Below the pieces are notes generated by a model. The model saw only the letters and a list, made by a program, of their open reading frames with translations. It did no database searches and was not told the DNA's origin. A stretch of 64,000 nt of DNA from Petunia secreta. Lineage: Eukaryota > Streptophyta > Magnoliopsida > Solanales > Solanaceae. The translations under genes were made by a program, and so were the position numbers. Shown piece by piece: positions 48,073 through 59,500 of the stretch (its first letter is position 1; each line of letters opens with the position of its first letter). The stretch lies in contig JARKIP010000017.1 in NCBI GenBank assembly GCA_029990175.1, positions 34,645,001-34,709,000 on the forward strand, read 5' to 3'.

Positions 48073-49016
48073 CTCATTTGAGTTAAAGTTTGGAGTCGCC
48101 ACCTAATATGGATTTCTAAGGTGTATTAGATCACCTAAATATCTAAGGTCAGGTCTTTTATTAAACATGTCTAGTTTTAGAGATTCAAGGGTAAGAAGTC
48201 CAAGTGACTCGGGGAAGAAGGTGTTAGGCACTTCACCAAGTCCCACGAAAAGTGGTTCCCCCGAGTTTTATTTTGGGATGTCTAAACAAATTGTAAAGGT
48301 TATCATATATACATATCACTAGCTTAAGAGGTTAAATTCACAATCAATCAAATAATTATGTTCTATTTGTGCAAGGCAGTGTGGACATGGGTAACATATG
48401 TACTTGGGCTCAAAATTTTGCAAATACGGCCTAAGCCCTTATGCCTAATCTCGCATTTTAGCCCTTAGTTGCGAATGCCTAATCGAAAGTGGCTAAAGCT
48501 GAGAGAAAATGTTATGAAACAGTATAGTTATGCAATTTTATGAATTGAATTGGTTTTGCAAAAATAGACAGATTTTGTAAACAATTTTCAAATTTAGTCA
48601 AAAACTAAGTAAGGGTTGTTTTTAAAATAAAATATTAGCTATTTAGGGTCGGTGCAACTCGTCATTAATTGTCGAGCCCTAACCTTAATGGCGATTTGAT
48701 TTAGCGGTCGGTTTTAAAATATAGATAAAGGTGCTATTTTTGGAAAGAAATTATTTTCACAAAGCACATAAAAACAAACAAGGGCTGCCACACATAAATA
48801 TAAGTATAGACATGCAAGTACATGGAGTAATAGTGATATATCTTTGAAAATACACATAGTAGACCGTATAGTTGACCCCAAATACTCCATACACCCTTAT
48901 ACACTATAATATTAGTGTATAAAAGTTAAAATATTTGAAAACGCACAAAACATGCCAAATTTAAAGAGAGTTTTGGGCCCGGATAAATAATGTAAAAGAA
49001 GGGCAGATTTGAGAAG
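48073..49016. other. Foreign segment replacing the Athila E reverse transcriptase
   Basis: Between protease and RNase H, where over 1 kb of RT is expected, lies about 940 bp of AT-rich non-coding sequence. GTTTGGAGTCGCCACCTAA and CACTTCACCAAGTCCCACG resemble words seen in LTRs or leaders of other Solanaceae retroelements (recollection). No ends were recognised. Confidence 0.6.
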
Positions 49017-50640
49017 ATGTTTCATCCTATCTACTATGCTAGCAAGACCATGAATGGAGCTCAATTAAACTATACGGTGGCAGAAAAGGAGTTATTGGCC
49101 ATTGTATTTGCTTTTGAGAAATTCCGATCCTATTTGGTGGGATCCGTGGGCATTGTGAACACCGACCACTCCGATATCCGGTATTTGATGGAAAAAAGGA
49201 CTCAAAAGCAAGGTTGATAAGATGTGTGCTCTTGTTACAAGAATTTAATCATGAGGTGCTTGATAGAAAGGGAACCGAGAATCAAGTAGCGGACCACTTA
49301 TCCCGTTTGGAGGAGGAGGGTCGCCCAAAAGAAACCCTTGAGATCAATGAATCTTTTCCCGATGAGAGAATATTGGCGGTATCTTGGGAAGAAATCCCTT
49401 GGTACGTCGACTTAGCCAATTTTATTGCATGCGGAGAGATCCCGAAGGAATTTTCATTCAATCAAAAGAAGATGTTGATGAAAGATGCTCGACAATACTT
49501 TTGGGATGAGCCCTTTCTTTTCAAAGTATGTGTCGATGGAATGACAAGTGTGTTGCTCAAGCCGAACAAGGGGCTATTCTTGAAGAATGTCACTCTGCTC
49601 CATATGGAGAGAACCATGGTAGTGTTAGAATGGCGACGAAAGTACTTGAATGTGGTTTCTTTTGGCCTACTTTATACAAGGATGCTTATGAATACACAAA
49701 GAGTTGTGATCAATATCAAAGAACGGGAATCTAAAAAAGGCATGAAATGCCTCAAAACCCCATTGTGGAAGTGGAACTCTTTGATGTATAGGGGATTGAT
49801 TTTATGGGTCCTTTCCCAAGCTCTTATAATATGAAGTACATCCTTGTGATGGTTCACTATGTCTCCAAATGGGCCGAGGCAATTGTGTTGCCAAATAATG
49901 AAGCTAGAAGTGTCACCGCCTTTCTCAAAAAAAGCATTTTCACAAGATTTGATACCCCTCGCACTTTTGCAATCGGGTCTTTAGTTCCTTGTTGGAGAAG
50001 TATGGGGTGAGACACAAGGTTGCTACACCTTATCATCCCCAAACGAGTGGTCAAGTAGAAGTGTCAAATCGTGAGATAAAGCAAATCTTAGTCAAGTCGG
50101 TTAATATACATCGGACGGATTGGGCCAAGAAGTTGGATGATGCCTTATGGGCATATCGCATGACATACAAGAATCCGATTGGGATGTCACCGTTCCGGTT
50201 AGTTTTTGGCAAAGCTTTCCACCTCCCTATTGAGTCGGAGCACAAAGCCTTATGTGCATTGAAGAAGGTTCACATGAATTGGGAAGAAGCTTCCAAGTCA
50301 CGGGTGGAGAAATTGCATGAACTCGAGGAGATGAAATTTCTTGTTTATGAAAATACCAAACTCTACAAGGAAAAGATGAAGATTAATTATGACAAGAAGA
50401 TATGGAACCGTGTATTCAAGGAGGGAGATATAGTGCTATTGTTCAACTCAAGGTTGCACCTCTTCCCAGAAAATTGAAGCCCAAATGGAGTGGACCCTAC
50501 AAGGTGGTGGACACATCACCATATAGATAGGTCGAGTTGCAAGAGAAGGGAAGTTCCAAAAACATTTCGAGTAAATGGCCAAAGGGTAAAGCACTACTTA
50601 GGATGTGAAGCCGAACCTAGGGAGGTTGCTTGCATCTATC
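49017..50640 (+). pseudogene. RNase H end and integrase of Athila E
   Basis: MFHPIYYASKTMNGAQLNYTVAEKELLAIVFA opens the RNase H remnant. RKGTENQVADHLSRLEEEG is the Athila linker. The HHCC finger is ECHSAPYGENHGS...CDQYQRTG (49528-49734, shifted frame). The core has MGPFPSSYNMKYILVMVHYVSKWAEA and PYHPQTSGQVEVSNREIK (catalytic Glu). The second Asp motif is lost (the frame runs AIGSLVPCW). The C-terminus, PKWSGPYKVVDTSP and FRVNGQRVKHYLG, is shifted. At least four frame breaks. Confidence 0.88.
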
Positions 50641-51570
50641 TCTTGGATCCCTGATGGAATGAGGTGACACCGTCGTGCCGCAATGTTAAATCAAGCATTT
50701 CTTAGGAGGCAAGCCAAGTTTTACTTTTAGCATTTTTAATTTTAGTATTTTAGTTAGTGTAAAAACTTCACTAGAAGTTCATTGATAGTTGCATTTGATC
50801 TTGGACGAGTGGTATCAGTACAGGCACAATGCAAAGTGTGAAAAAGAAGGATTCAACCCTAAGAAAAATGGAAGGAAGTTGAAACGTGGAAAGGAACCAC
50901 CGAGGGAAATGCGGAAGGAGTTATGAAGCCTGCCGAAACGGATGCGGGCATGCGGAGTGGAAAGGTATCCAGCCGGTAAAGCGGCGAAACGCCGATCCAA
51001 CTCCGCAGAACCCAGTTGTGCACTTAAAATGGGACTTGCGTCCACAGCGCAAAATCTTCAGTGACCCGCTGAACAAGCGGCGACTCGCATCTTCAATGGG
51101 CCAAGTCATGTTAACCTACTATAAAAGGCCCCAGGTAAGTTTTCTTTTTACTTTTTACACTCCAACCCGTAAAAAACTTGCACCCACTCACTAGAAATCA
51201 CTATTTCGACCGACCAAAACCACAACCAACACTCCGATTCACTCAAGCTCACCGGATTTCACCGATCCACGACCACCCCGTTGACCCGTTCTCATTTTTT
51301 AAGCAGATCTGGTAAGAATCAACCCCAATTTTTGAATTCTTGTTATTTTAAGCATGGGGTAAGTTAAAACATCATGTTGGGGGTGGGGTTAGTGAGTATC
51401 TTGCTTTTTTCACATGAGCTTTGGGAAATGTTAGTACCTTAGTTTTAGGGTTTGTTCTTAACATCATTTTATAAATTTTAAGCCCTATGGTGTGTGATAT
51501 TCCTTATATTTGTTATTGAGTGAAGAAACGGGTAGAAGAAGAGAGTAAAAGAGAAAAATAACCAAAATTA
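50641..51570 (+). other. 3' region of Athila E
   Basis: No gene supported. It contains a GC-rich stretch (50880-51100) with CGGCG/CGCCG words, a TATA-like ACTATAAAAGG at 51118-51128 followed by CCCAGGTAAGT (donor-like), and a T-rich segment. In Athila elements this region can hold an env-like ORF; none is visible. Confidence 0.45.
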
Positions 51571-51691
51571 ACTTAAAAAATGAACCTTGAACATACCTTG
51601 TTATGCTTGACTATCTTGAAAATATTTGAAAACTTAAAAATGAATCTTGAACATACCTTGTTATGCTTGACTATCTTGAAAAGATTTGAAC
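51571..51691 (+). repeat. 60-bp tandem duplication
   Basis: TGAACCTTGAACATACCTTG at 51581 recurs (with C to T at position 6) at 51641, period 60. It lies at the 3' end of Athila E. Confidence 0.85.
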
Positions 51692-51989
51692 TTTGTATGA
51701 TTTTTGGTTGGATTTTCATTGAAAATGTGGTCTTGTTTTTGAAAGAGAGTTTGAGCATAGTGAAAAGTTGAAAAGACCACATATAAGTGTGTTTAGGGGT
51801 GTTAAGGGATGTGAGAATGGAATATCTTAGGATCTGTACACTGTAGCCAAATCTGGCCAATGACTCGGCGAGCCGCCGATGAGGATTGATGCCGTAAGTT
51901 TAAGTGCGGAAAGCACTCGGCGGGCCTGCAGTTCCACCTGCGATCCTGCCGGTACCAACAGATTGCTTGAAAAATAGCCAGGGTATGAC

Positions 51990-52338
51990 CCACAGGCTCC
52001 GATCCTCGTGGGGATAATGGCCTTGGCATCGACTTTGTGAAGATTGCCTAGATGCCTGTCTAGTATTTCAGCTATTGTCGCCGAGTTCTGAGCCGACTAC
52101 TGTTGTTGAGTTTTGAGAAACTTGTGGAAAGCTTTCTCAAACTTATCACTAGCCACGGGGCTTCCATGTCGTGAATCATCATGATCACTTTCTTCTTCTA
52201 TGAGGTTTGGTTCCTTGGAAGTGTCTTTTTCTTAACTAGCGGGATCGCTGGGATCCTTCGACGGGTCGTCGACTGCATAAGTTGTATTTGGCGGGAGACC
52301 GTCATTGTCGTTCCTTCGAAAAAACAAAGAATTTCCTA
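51990..52338 (-). pseudogene. Gypsy D gag, 5' part
   Basis: Minus-strand sequence downstream of the D primer site and upstream of the Athila E insertion. Frames are short and broken. The exact junction with E is not resolved. Confidence 0.5.
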
Positions 52339-52357
52339 GGCCCCATGGTGGGCGCAA
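52339..52357 (-). other. Primer binding site of Gypsy D
   Basis: TTTGCGCCCACCATGGGGC on the minus strand, immediately after the LTR end. Confidence 0.65.
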
Positions 52358-52359
52358 AT

Positions 52360-52822
52360 TGTTTTTTGCCTAAAATTTGCCGAATAGATTAAAAAAATAA
52401 ATTTAGAGAAGGGTCACAAGCAATAAAGTAAATACAAAGGAAGTAGTGTGAAAGTAGTAAAAGAGGTTTATTATTCCTTGAGAATAGGAGAATTCGCATT
52501 GAATCGCTTGATGTCGAATAAATAGGGGAGGGGAATATATAGTATTATGTATACCCTGATCCTAATTATGGTAAAATATTATGTTTATAGGTCGCGGCGC
52601 TGTTTACATAAAACGGCGATATTAAGTAAACCCTAACTAGGATACTGTTAATCTCAAGGCGGCTGGATGCGTGCCTTTCAGCCTTGGGTCTGTTCCTAAT
52701 GAGCGGTCGTGGCTATAGAGCAGGCGTATATCCTCAATGCCCAATAATTTGTAGAGTAAGTTTAGCCTCTGCCAGCTGGACTCGTATTCCATAGTAATAT
52801 GTGGTGTATTTTTACCCATACA
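52360..52822 (-). repeat. 5' LTR of Gypsy D
   Basis: 463 bp, plus-strand TGTTTTTTGCC to TTTACCCATACA. It aligns to 35101-35523. Confidence 0.85.
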
Positions 52823-53323
52823 TAATATTTGTATAAAAAAAACAAACTCATAGTTAGTTTGAATGGTCATATATTATGTGTTTACGAATGGTAAGTTCTT
52901 TTCTTGTTTGATTAATTTTTTGCTGATAACGTGAATATGGAGAAAATTATCAAGAAAAAGGCCGAATATAAATTTTTATGAAGTATTAATTATGTGGCAC
53001 CTACATTCTAGCACAATTTAATAGAAGAAGAAATTCAAGCAGACATAAATTTCGAGGGAGTGAATTTAAAAAGGTTAGCGATTTTACTTTAAAAAGATAG
53101 TTTAGGTATTATATAGATTGGTCAAACCAATGTGCTTTATTTTTAGTGTTTACCAAATGCATTAATAATAAAAAATATTTAGAATTAACTAGTTTGACCA
53201 TCTTATAAGCTCAGCTAAACACCCGAATAATGTTAAAATTTAAACTTTGCAATATCGTGTAGTTACTGTCATGATCATCATCTTCCGTTCTACTTCATTT
53301 TGATTTTGTTAGCATGTCTAGGA
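52823..53323. other. AT-rich spacer
   Basis: No feature seen. Confidence 0.5.
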
Positions 53324-53482
53324 ACTCACACTGGGTGTATGCACCAATCTAATACATGGATGACATGTGTTGGTATACATGCTTCTCTTTCTTAACCATA
53401 GCTAATTAACACATCTTTTCACCTTATTAAATCACTTACCCATGGTTAATTGATGTGGTTTGGTGCATATACCCTGTGTGGG
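53324..53482. mobile_element. Small MITE-like inverted repeat (about 160 bp)
   Basis: The left end ACTCACACTGGGTGTATGCA and the right end, reversed, ACCCACACAGGGTATATGCA are 20-mers matching at 16 positions. Inner blocks (AACCATAGCTAATTAACACA and its reverse TTGATGTGG-like) extend the pairing. The target duplication is not clear, so no superfamily is assigned. Confidence 0.65.
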
Positions 53483-55757
53483 TTTTCCGTTAATCTTGAA
53501 CTAAATGTTGATGCGGATTAACTTATTTTATTCAACCATTATCATTAACTAAATGTTTAATTTTATTTTATGTTCCACAAATACAAATTAATGAAGAAGA
53601 GAAGAAGGTATAAAACCTATCCTATGCCAACTAGAGGTGAATCTAGAAATTCAGTAAGATGAGTTCACTATTATTATAGGTGCAGCTACGATGTCACAAA
53701 GGATGATCGGCAAACGAAGCATTTGTATGAAAATTATATTGTGTATATATGTAAAATATCACGTTATATGATAATATATTAGATTTTAAACATCTATATA
53801 CAGGCGACAGTGATTCCCTAATGTTCACGGGTATTCAAAATTTGCTTCGTACCATAGTTTTAAACTGCTACAAAGCAATTACTTTTTTTTTGTGTGAAAT
53901 TTTACCCTTGGCTTAATTTAAACACTTTTTAGCCATATTTTGGTTTAATTACCCTCCTTGGCCATTAGGACATTTTTTTCAACATTTCGTAGCCATTTTT
54001 CATCCTAAAGCATTGAGGTGTGTGTTTGTTAAGATAGAAAATATTTTTCAAAATTGATAATTCATACTCATTATCTTTTTCCAACACCAAACAACACCCA
54101 CCCCCAATTTTCTACCAAACCCAACCCTCACCCCCACATCCTACCCTCCACCCCATCCCCCACCTTCTAGTTCCACCCAACACCACCCTACCCCTGCCCC
54201 AACAACTACCCGCACCACCTTCCTACCTCCTACCTCCTACCTCCTCAGCCCCATGCCAGCCCCATTCCACCCTACCCCAGCCTACCTCCTACCTTCTGCC
54301 TTACACCAACCAAGCTTACAACCCCTACCCGCACCCTCAATTTCCACCCAACCCCTTATCCCACGCCCCAACCTCTCATCTTTTACCAACCCCACTCCCA
54401 CCTCCATACCTTCTAGCCTACCCCACTCTCACCCCACCTACCCACTTTCTACCCTATCCCACCTTCTCACCTTCATTATTAGATCAAAATACCAACACAC
54501 ACCAAAACCCCCATCCGATATCCTACCTCTACCCCATCCCATGCCCTATAAACCACCCACTTATCCCACCGCCCACCTCATACCCCGCCACTTCACATCC
54601 CACCTCTACCCCACCTCATACCTCTACCCTACCCTGCCCCCACTCCCCACTCTACCCCCAATCTACTAACCCCCACCTCTCCACCTCCCTATCTTTAGTT
54701 TTAGGTCGTTATCACTATATAATGTATGAATATTTTGTATACCCTGACTTATTCTTCATTTTTAGATTGTTGTCACTTATGTACTTGACATATTCTTCAT
54801 TTTTAGATTGTTATCATTGTATACCCTAACTTATTTTTCACTTTAAATTTTTATAACTGTATACTGTAAAAGTGTATTATATACCTTGACTTATTCTTCA
54901 TTTTTAGGTTACTATCACTATATACTGTAATAGTATACACTGTATACTCTTATAATAGACACTGCCATTTTTTCCTTTGAAGAATTCTATGTTTTGAAAT
55001 AGTATACTCCAATTTTTATGTTATCACTATATACCCTTGGATTATACTGTTTAAACATAGTATTCTTCAAAGGTAAAAATAATATAATGTAAAAGTATAT
55101 AGTATACTCCAAGGAATTAACTATACTCCAAGGGTTTACAGTAATAACAAAAAATTGGAGTATACTATTTCAAAACATAACATTTTTCAAATGAAAATAA
55201 CACTATATACTGTCAAAGTTTACGTTATCCTCTAAAGGTATATAATGATGACAAAGAAATTGAAGAATATTATTTCAAAGCATAACATTATTTAGAGGAA
55301 AAAATAGCAGTGTATACTATAAGAGAATATAATATGCTCTTACAATATATAGTGATAACAATTTAAAAATGAAGAATACGTCAGAGTATGAAATGACAAC
55401 AATCTATAAGTTAGGGTATACAATGATGACAATCTAAAAATGAAGGTAGGAGGTCGGGGTGTGGGGGCAGGGGGTGGATGTACGTAGGAGGTTGCGAATA
55501 GTATACTCCAAGGGTATATAGTTATAACAAAAATTAGAGTATACTTGTTTTAAAACATAGCATTCTTCAAAGGAAAAGCAACACTGTATACTTTTGAAGT
55601 TTACATTATCCTCTAAAGATATACAGTGATAACAAAGATATTGAAGAATACTGTTTTAAAGCATAGCATTATTCAGAGAAAAAAATAGCAGTGTCTACTA
55701 TAAAAATATACAATATACTCTTACAATGTACAGTGAAAATAATTTTAAAATAAAGAA

Positions 55758-55840
55758 CAAGTTAGGGTATACAATGATAACAATCTAAAAATGAAGTATA
55801 AGTTAGGGTATACAATGATAACAATCTAAAAATGAAGATA
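55758..55840 (+). repeat. Short tandem duplication in the foldback right arm
   Basis: GTTAGGGTATACAATGATAA followed by CAATCTAAAAATGAAG occurs twice in direct tandem; a third related copy lies at 55411-55446. Confidence 0.8.
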
Positions 55841-56852
55841 GGAAGTCGGAGTGTGGGGCAAGGGGTGGGTGGAGGTAGAAGGTTAGGGGTATAGAGGGGG
55901 TAGGGTGGGAGTCTTTTAGGGTGAAGTGGGTTGGGGTGTGGTAAACAGGTACGGTTGGGTGGCGTTTCCATCTAAAAATGAATGTCGAGAGGTGGTGTGT
56001 GTAGGGGGTAGAGGGTAGGAGTGGGGTTGGGTATAAGGTGGTAGAGGTGGGGTGGGGTAAGAAGTGGAGATAGGGATGGGGTGTGGTCTTGTGGGGCGGG
56101 GAGTAGTGGTAGGGTGGAGGTAAGAGGTACGGGTAAGGTGGGTTGGGGTGTGGTAGAAGGTGGGGATGAGTGGTCTTTTGATTTAAAAATGAAGGTGAAC
56201 AAGTAAGTAGGTTAGAAGGGAGGTAGTTGGGGTGGGGCAAAAAGTATGGAGGTGGGAAGTGGCCCTTGGAGGGGGTGGGGGTAGGGCGTTGGGTGGAAAA
56301 TGGGGCTGGGGGTGCTGGCAGGGGTAAGTTATGGTAGAGTGTGGGGGGGGGGGGGGGTTGGTCTGGAATAGGGGTGGGGCAAGGGGCAAGCTAGGGTGGA
56401 GCACTGTGTCTAACGACCCGGTTCGGTCCGGTGCTTATTTCAGCTACTGGTTCCATTCCCATGGAGGTTGAAGTGCTTAAGACTAGTTTTTCCGATCTTT
56501 CGATTCTGGTCCTACCTGTTGAATAATTTTCCACAAGATTGGAACCGGGATTGGATCCACCAAGGCCGATTTTTTCGGTCTTATCCATTGGTCCTGTTAA
56601 TTTTAAGAAAATATTTTTATTTTTATTTTTTAGATTAAAATACAAAGGAAATTAAAAAATAAGGGTTGTGAAAAAATTCCAAGGCTTAAAGCCATTTTAT
56701 TGAACATATTAAATAGTGCAAAGTACATAGCTAAACTTTGATTATAATTTCAAACTTGTAAGGTGTAATATTTTTTACTTGAAAATTTACATTCTTTTAA
56801 AGAATTCCATTAACTTTACGACGACTTCAGTAGAATCTTCTTGAGGAGCTGG

Positions 56853-56876
56853 TTCTTCTTCTTCTTCTTCTTCTTC

Positions 56877-56924
<48 letters not shown>

Positions 56925-56953
56925 TTCTTCTTCTTCTTCTTCTTCTTCTTCTT
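56853..56953. repeat. (TTC)n(ATC)n(TTC)n microsatellite
   Basis: About 100 bp of trinucleotide repeat; on the minus strand it would encode Lys and Met runs inside the transposase relic. Confidence 0.95.
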
Positions 56954-56989
56954 GTTATAAAATTTCACTGAGGTATTATGTGTCTGCTT

Positions 56990-58669
56990 CTTCATCATCT
57001 TCTGTCATTATAATGTTTCTTAGCTCGGCTCAGATCCGATCCTTGAATAAAATCACATTCCTCAATGATTCCTCCTTCAATGAGTATCTAGGGCCGCCGA
57101 TTTGTAATCTCCCTAGGCTAAAAGTGCTTTTTGAGGCAACTGATGAAGCTTGAATTATTAATATATTCTGGGCCATTTTTGAAAGAGTTATAAAGTGTGG
57201 CTCTTTTTCCTGCTAGTATCTCCTCGTACTCGGATTGTTCATGAATTAACCTTTCATTAAGGGAAGCGAAAGAGTTCATCCTTCCTGACATTTTGCTCAT
57301 TTGAATTGAACTGCTTGAGCTAGATTGTATGGGTGTATTTGGTGTAGCATTGTCTGTCCAAGCTCTATATTTTGTATAAACATCTAGAGAATCTGCATAT
57401 ACTTATAGACACACCGCATCTACACTTGGAATTTCATCAATAATAATTTCTAAATTTGCAGAGATCTTTCTAATAAGCGCTTTAGTTAATTTACGTTTAA
57501 AAGCAGGATGCAACACAGAAACAATATAATAAGTTGGGGGGGGGGGGGGGGGGAGGGGGGAGAAGGTGGGGATAGGAAAAAATAATTTTTAAATTTGTTT
57601 GTCAATTTTAAGACAACTTTTTCACATGCAGGATATGCCTTATATTCTTTAAGTAATAATACAACATGTTACGAGCAGTTGGAAAATATTGACCAGAAAA
57701 TTATTTAGTAGCAAGCCAAATTTTTTCGAAAAATGCAAGAACATGAGCAATAAGGTTCCAATCTTCAGGGTTAAGATGATAGGTTTCTCTAACATGAGAA
57801 TTAAATAATGTGAAATAGGTTATCTATATTGGTAAGCAAAAAGCGATACATCATATAAAGTACTCTACCTAGTAGAACTTTTTTTCGAACTCTCCTAATA
57901 GGAACATTTAACTGTGTGCATACCAGAGCACATTCTCTTCTTCTAGCTTGAAAAAAGTTAAAAGAAGAATTATATGTATCTTTAATATAATGAACAAAAT
58001 CAGTACTCGAAGGAAAAGTCATCTACCGCAATCATTTTTACACAATTCCCTATTTGTTTTAATCATAATGCAAAAACGCTCTTGTTAGTGGGTTAACATG
58101 TTGCTGGATTCCCGAACACTGAGATGGAGCAAGTATTCCCAGTTGCTCGGTCCCTAAATACTTACCTTTTTGCCTGTTTGCCCATTCTCTAGGATGACAC
58201 TTTATCAAGTGCGCTTTACTTTTACTCGTTCCACCTCATGTCCCCCAGTTTTAAATTCTCGATCTTGTGCACAAAATTTACAGCTAGCCCCTCTATATTT
58301 CACAATGTTAAATAGAAAATTCGCACACCTCTGATCCATCCTTTCGTGGTACTGGTGTTCTAGTATGAGGCATGGGAAGTATTTTCGACTGACTTTCAGG
58401 TGGACTGGATTGGAATTGACTAGTGTGTGTTTCTTCTTGATTAACCCTTTGTATGATATTAATACCTTGGTATTGTGCTTCTAACATTTCATTATCTAGT
58501 GGATTATTTGCACTAAAATCATCATAATATTGAGAATCATCTACCTAAGTGAAATCATCTCTATACGGCTGACTAGAAGTACCAACAAGTGCTTTACCCT
58601 TATTCCCTTCTCTTTCCCTCGACCACGTGCTACATGTCCCCCAATAGATCCTCTAATATATTGAGACAT
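56990..58669 (-). pseudogene. hAT transposase relic
   Basis: From ATG 58669 (MSQYIRGSIGGHVARG), a Ser/Gln-rich N-terminus leads to a BED-finger-like segment (CKFCAQDREFKTGG, then IKCHP, 58290-58190). Further on come WNLIAHVLAFFEKIWLATK and FSGQYFPTARNMLYYYL (57760-57650), the hAT block before the dimerisation region. SKMSGRMNSFASLNERL is at 57300-57240. The C-terminal hATC domain is not recognised. Several stops and frameshifts, a poly(G) tract and the trinucleotide repeat break it. Confidence 0.72.
57536..57560. repeat. Poly(G) tract
   Basis: Eighteen G, one A, six G. A second run of 15 G lies at 56343-56357. Both are candidates for quadruplex formation and for sequencing error. Confidence 0.9.
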
Positions 58670-59500
58670 TATAATTATAGCAAATAGAAAATAAATATAT
58701 GCTAAAAATACTATTGAAAAAGAGTAGAAACGACTTTACTAAATATAGCAGTATAATTAAGGTGAAGTTGAAACTTGATTCTTCACTGCAACTAATTAGT
58801 TAAATACTTGATAATTGAAAACTTCAATATATAGCCAAAGATAAACTGGAAATTAGTGTGAAAAATGATGAAATATTGATGTATTTATAAGTAAAAAATA
58901 TTTGGAAGGAGGGGTGGCTGAGCCCAAAATGGCCGGTTTTGGCTGTTGGAGAACGACTAGGGAGTCAAAAGAGTCGTTGCCAAACGGCTAATTGCTGGCA
59001 GAAATTTCCTCTTGTTTATTCTTTTTTATTTTTTTCCGGTTCGGTTCATTTTTGCCAATTCATTGGGTAAAAAATGTAAAGTCGGATCGGTACCATAACC
59101 GGTGTACTAGATGTCGGATCAGTTCGGTTTAAACCGATCTAGGCCTATGTCCGGTCCGATCCGGATTCGATTTTGACCGGACCGGTAGATAGCCCTAGTC
59201 TGGAGGTAGGAGATAGGGGTGGTGGTGGGGTAGGTGGGGCGGAAATGGTGGCGGGTGAGGGCCGGGTGGGTGGAGGCATGAAGTAGGAGGTGCGGTGTGG
59301 TTGAAGCAGGAAGTAGGGGTGAGTGGTGTTTGGTGTTGAAGGGATATAATGAGCGTGAATTATCAATTTTGGAAAATATTTCCTTCATACCAAACACATT
59401 CCTCAATATTTTAGGAAAAAAAATCGCTATGAAATAGTTATCAATTTTAGTGGCCATTGAGATGAAAAAATAACAGCCAAATAGCAGATTATGTTAATTT

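Larger units (their letters stand above)
43622..51990 (+). mobile_element. Athila-type Ty3/Gypsy element E inserted in Gypsy D (3' end approximate)
   Basis: 5' LTR 43622-45137, then an Athila/tRNA-Asp-type primer site, gag, protease, RNase H and integrase on the plus strand. The RT is missing, replaced by unrelated sequence (48073-49016). No 3' LTR is recognised. Sequence past the integrase has Athila 3'-region flavour (CTCGGCGAGCCGCCGA near 51872), and Gypsy D gag resumes by about 52000. The element looks truncated at its 3' end. Confidence 0.8.
35101..52822 (-). mobile_element. Ty3/Gypsy retrotransposon D, Tat lineage, split by Athila E and LTR F
   Basis: LTRs at 35101-35523 and 52360-52822 both begin TGTTT(A/T)TGCC and share AAATTTAGAGAAGGGTCACA. 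Minus orientation is shown by the primer site at 52339-52357 (minus TTTGCGCCCACCATGGGG) and the polypurine tract at 35527-35541. Inside are minus-strand integrase, RNase H, RT, protease and gag relics. The flanking 5-mers (GATAA and TAATA) do not match, so the boundaries may have eroded. Excluding E and F the element is about 8 kb. Its LTRs are clearly more diverged than those of C, so it is older. Confidence 0.85.
56402..59197 (-). mobile_element. hAT transposon, decayed, inside the foldback element
   Basis: Ends are inverted and GGTCCGG-rich: left CTAACGACCCGGTTCGGTCC, right (reversed) TAGGGCTATCTACCGGTCCG. The flanking 8-mers GGGTGGAG (56394-56401) and GTCTGGAG (59198-59205) match at 6 of 8, an eroded hAT-size duplication. 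A minus-strand transposase relic lies inside. The element separates G-rich foldback sequence on both sides. Confidence 0.7.
53925..59500. mobile_element. Giant foldback element (imperfect palindrome) split by a hAT transposon
   Basis: The outer ends are inverted: left TTGAGG(T/A)(G/A)TGTGTTTG..., TTTTTCAAAATTGATAATTC, CCAACACCAAAC (54010-54100), mirrored at 59465-59310. Inward, the left arm is C-rich (CCCACCCC words, 54100-54690) and the right arm G-rich (55440-56400, 59200-59330). Next come TATACCCTAACTTATTCTTC words (left) and their reverse (right), meeting at a centre near 55090. Excluding the hAT element the palindrome is about 2.8 kb. No coding. The ends are approximate and no target duplication was found. 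Confidence 0.7.

Noticed and set aside
54253..54669. 138-codon proline-rich ORF
   Set aside because: Product of C-rich low-complexity DNA in the foldback arm; the mirror arm gives similar ORFs on the other strand (55803-56240).
55700..56360. Satellite or CRISPR-like array
   Set aside because: Repeats are part of the palindrome arms with few tandem units and no regular spacers.
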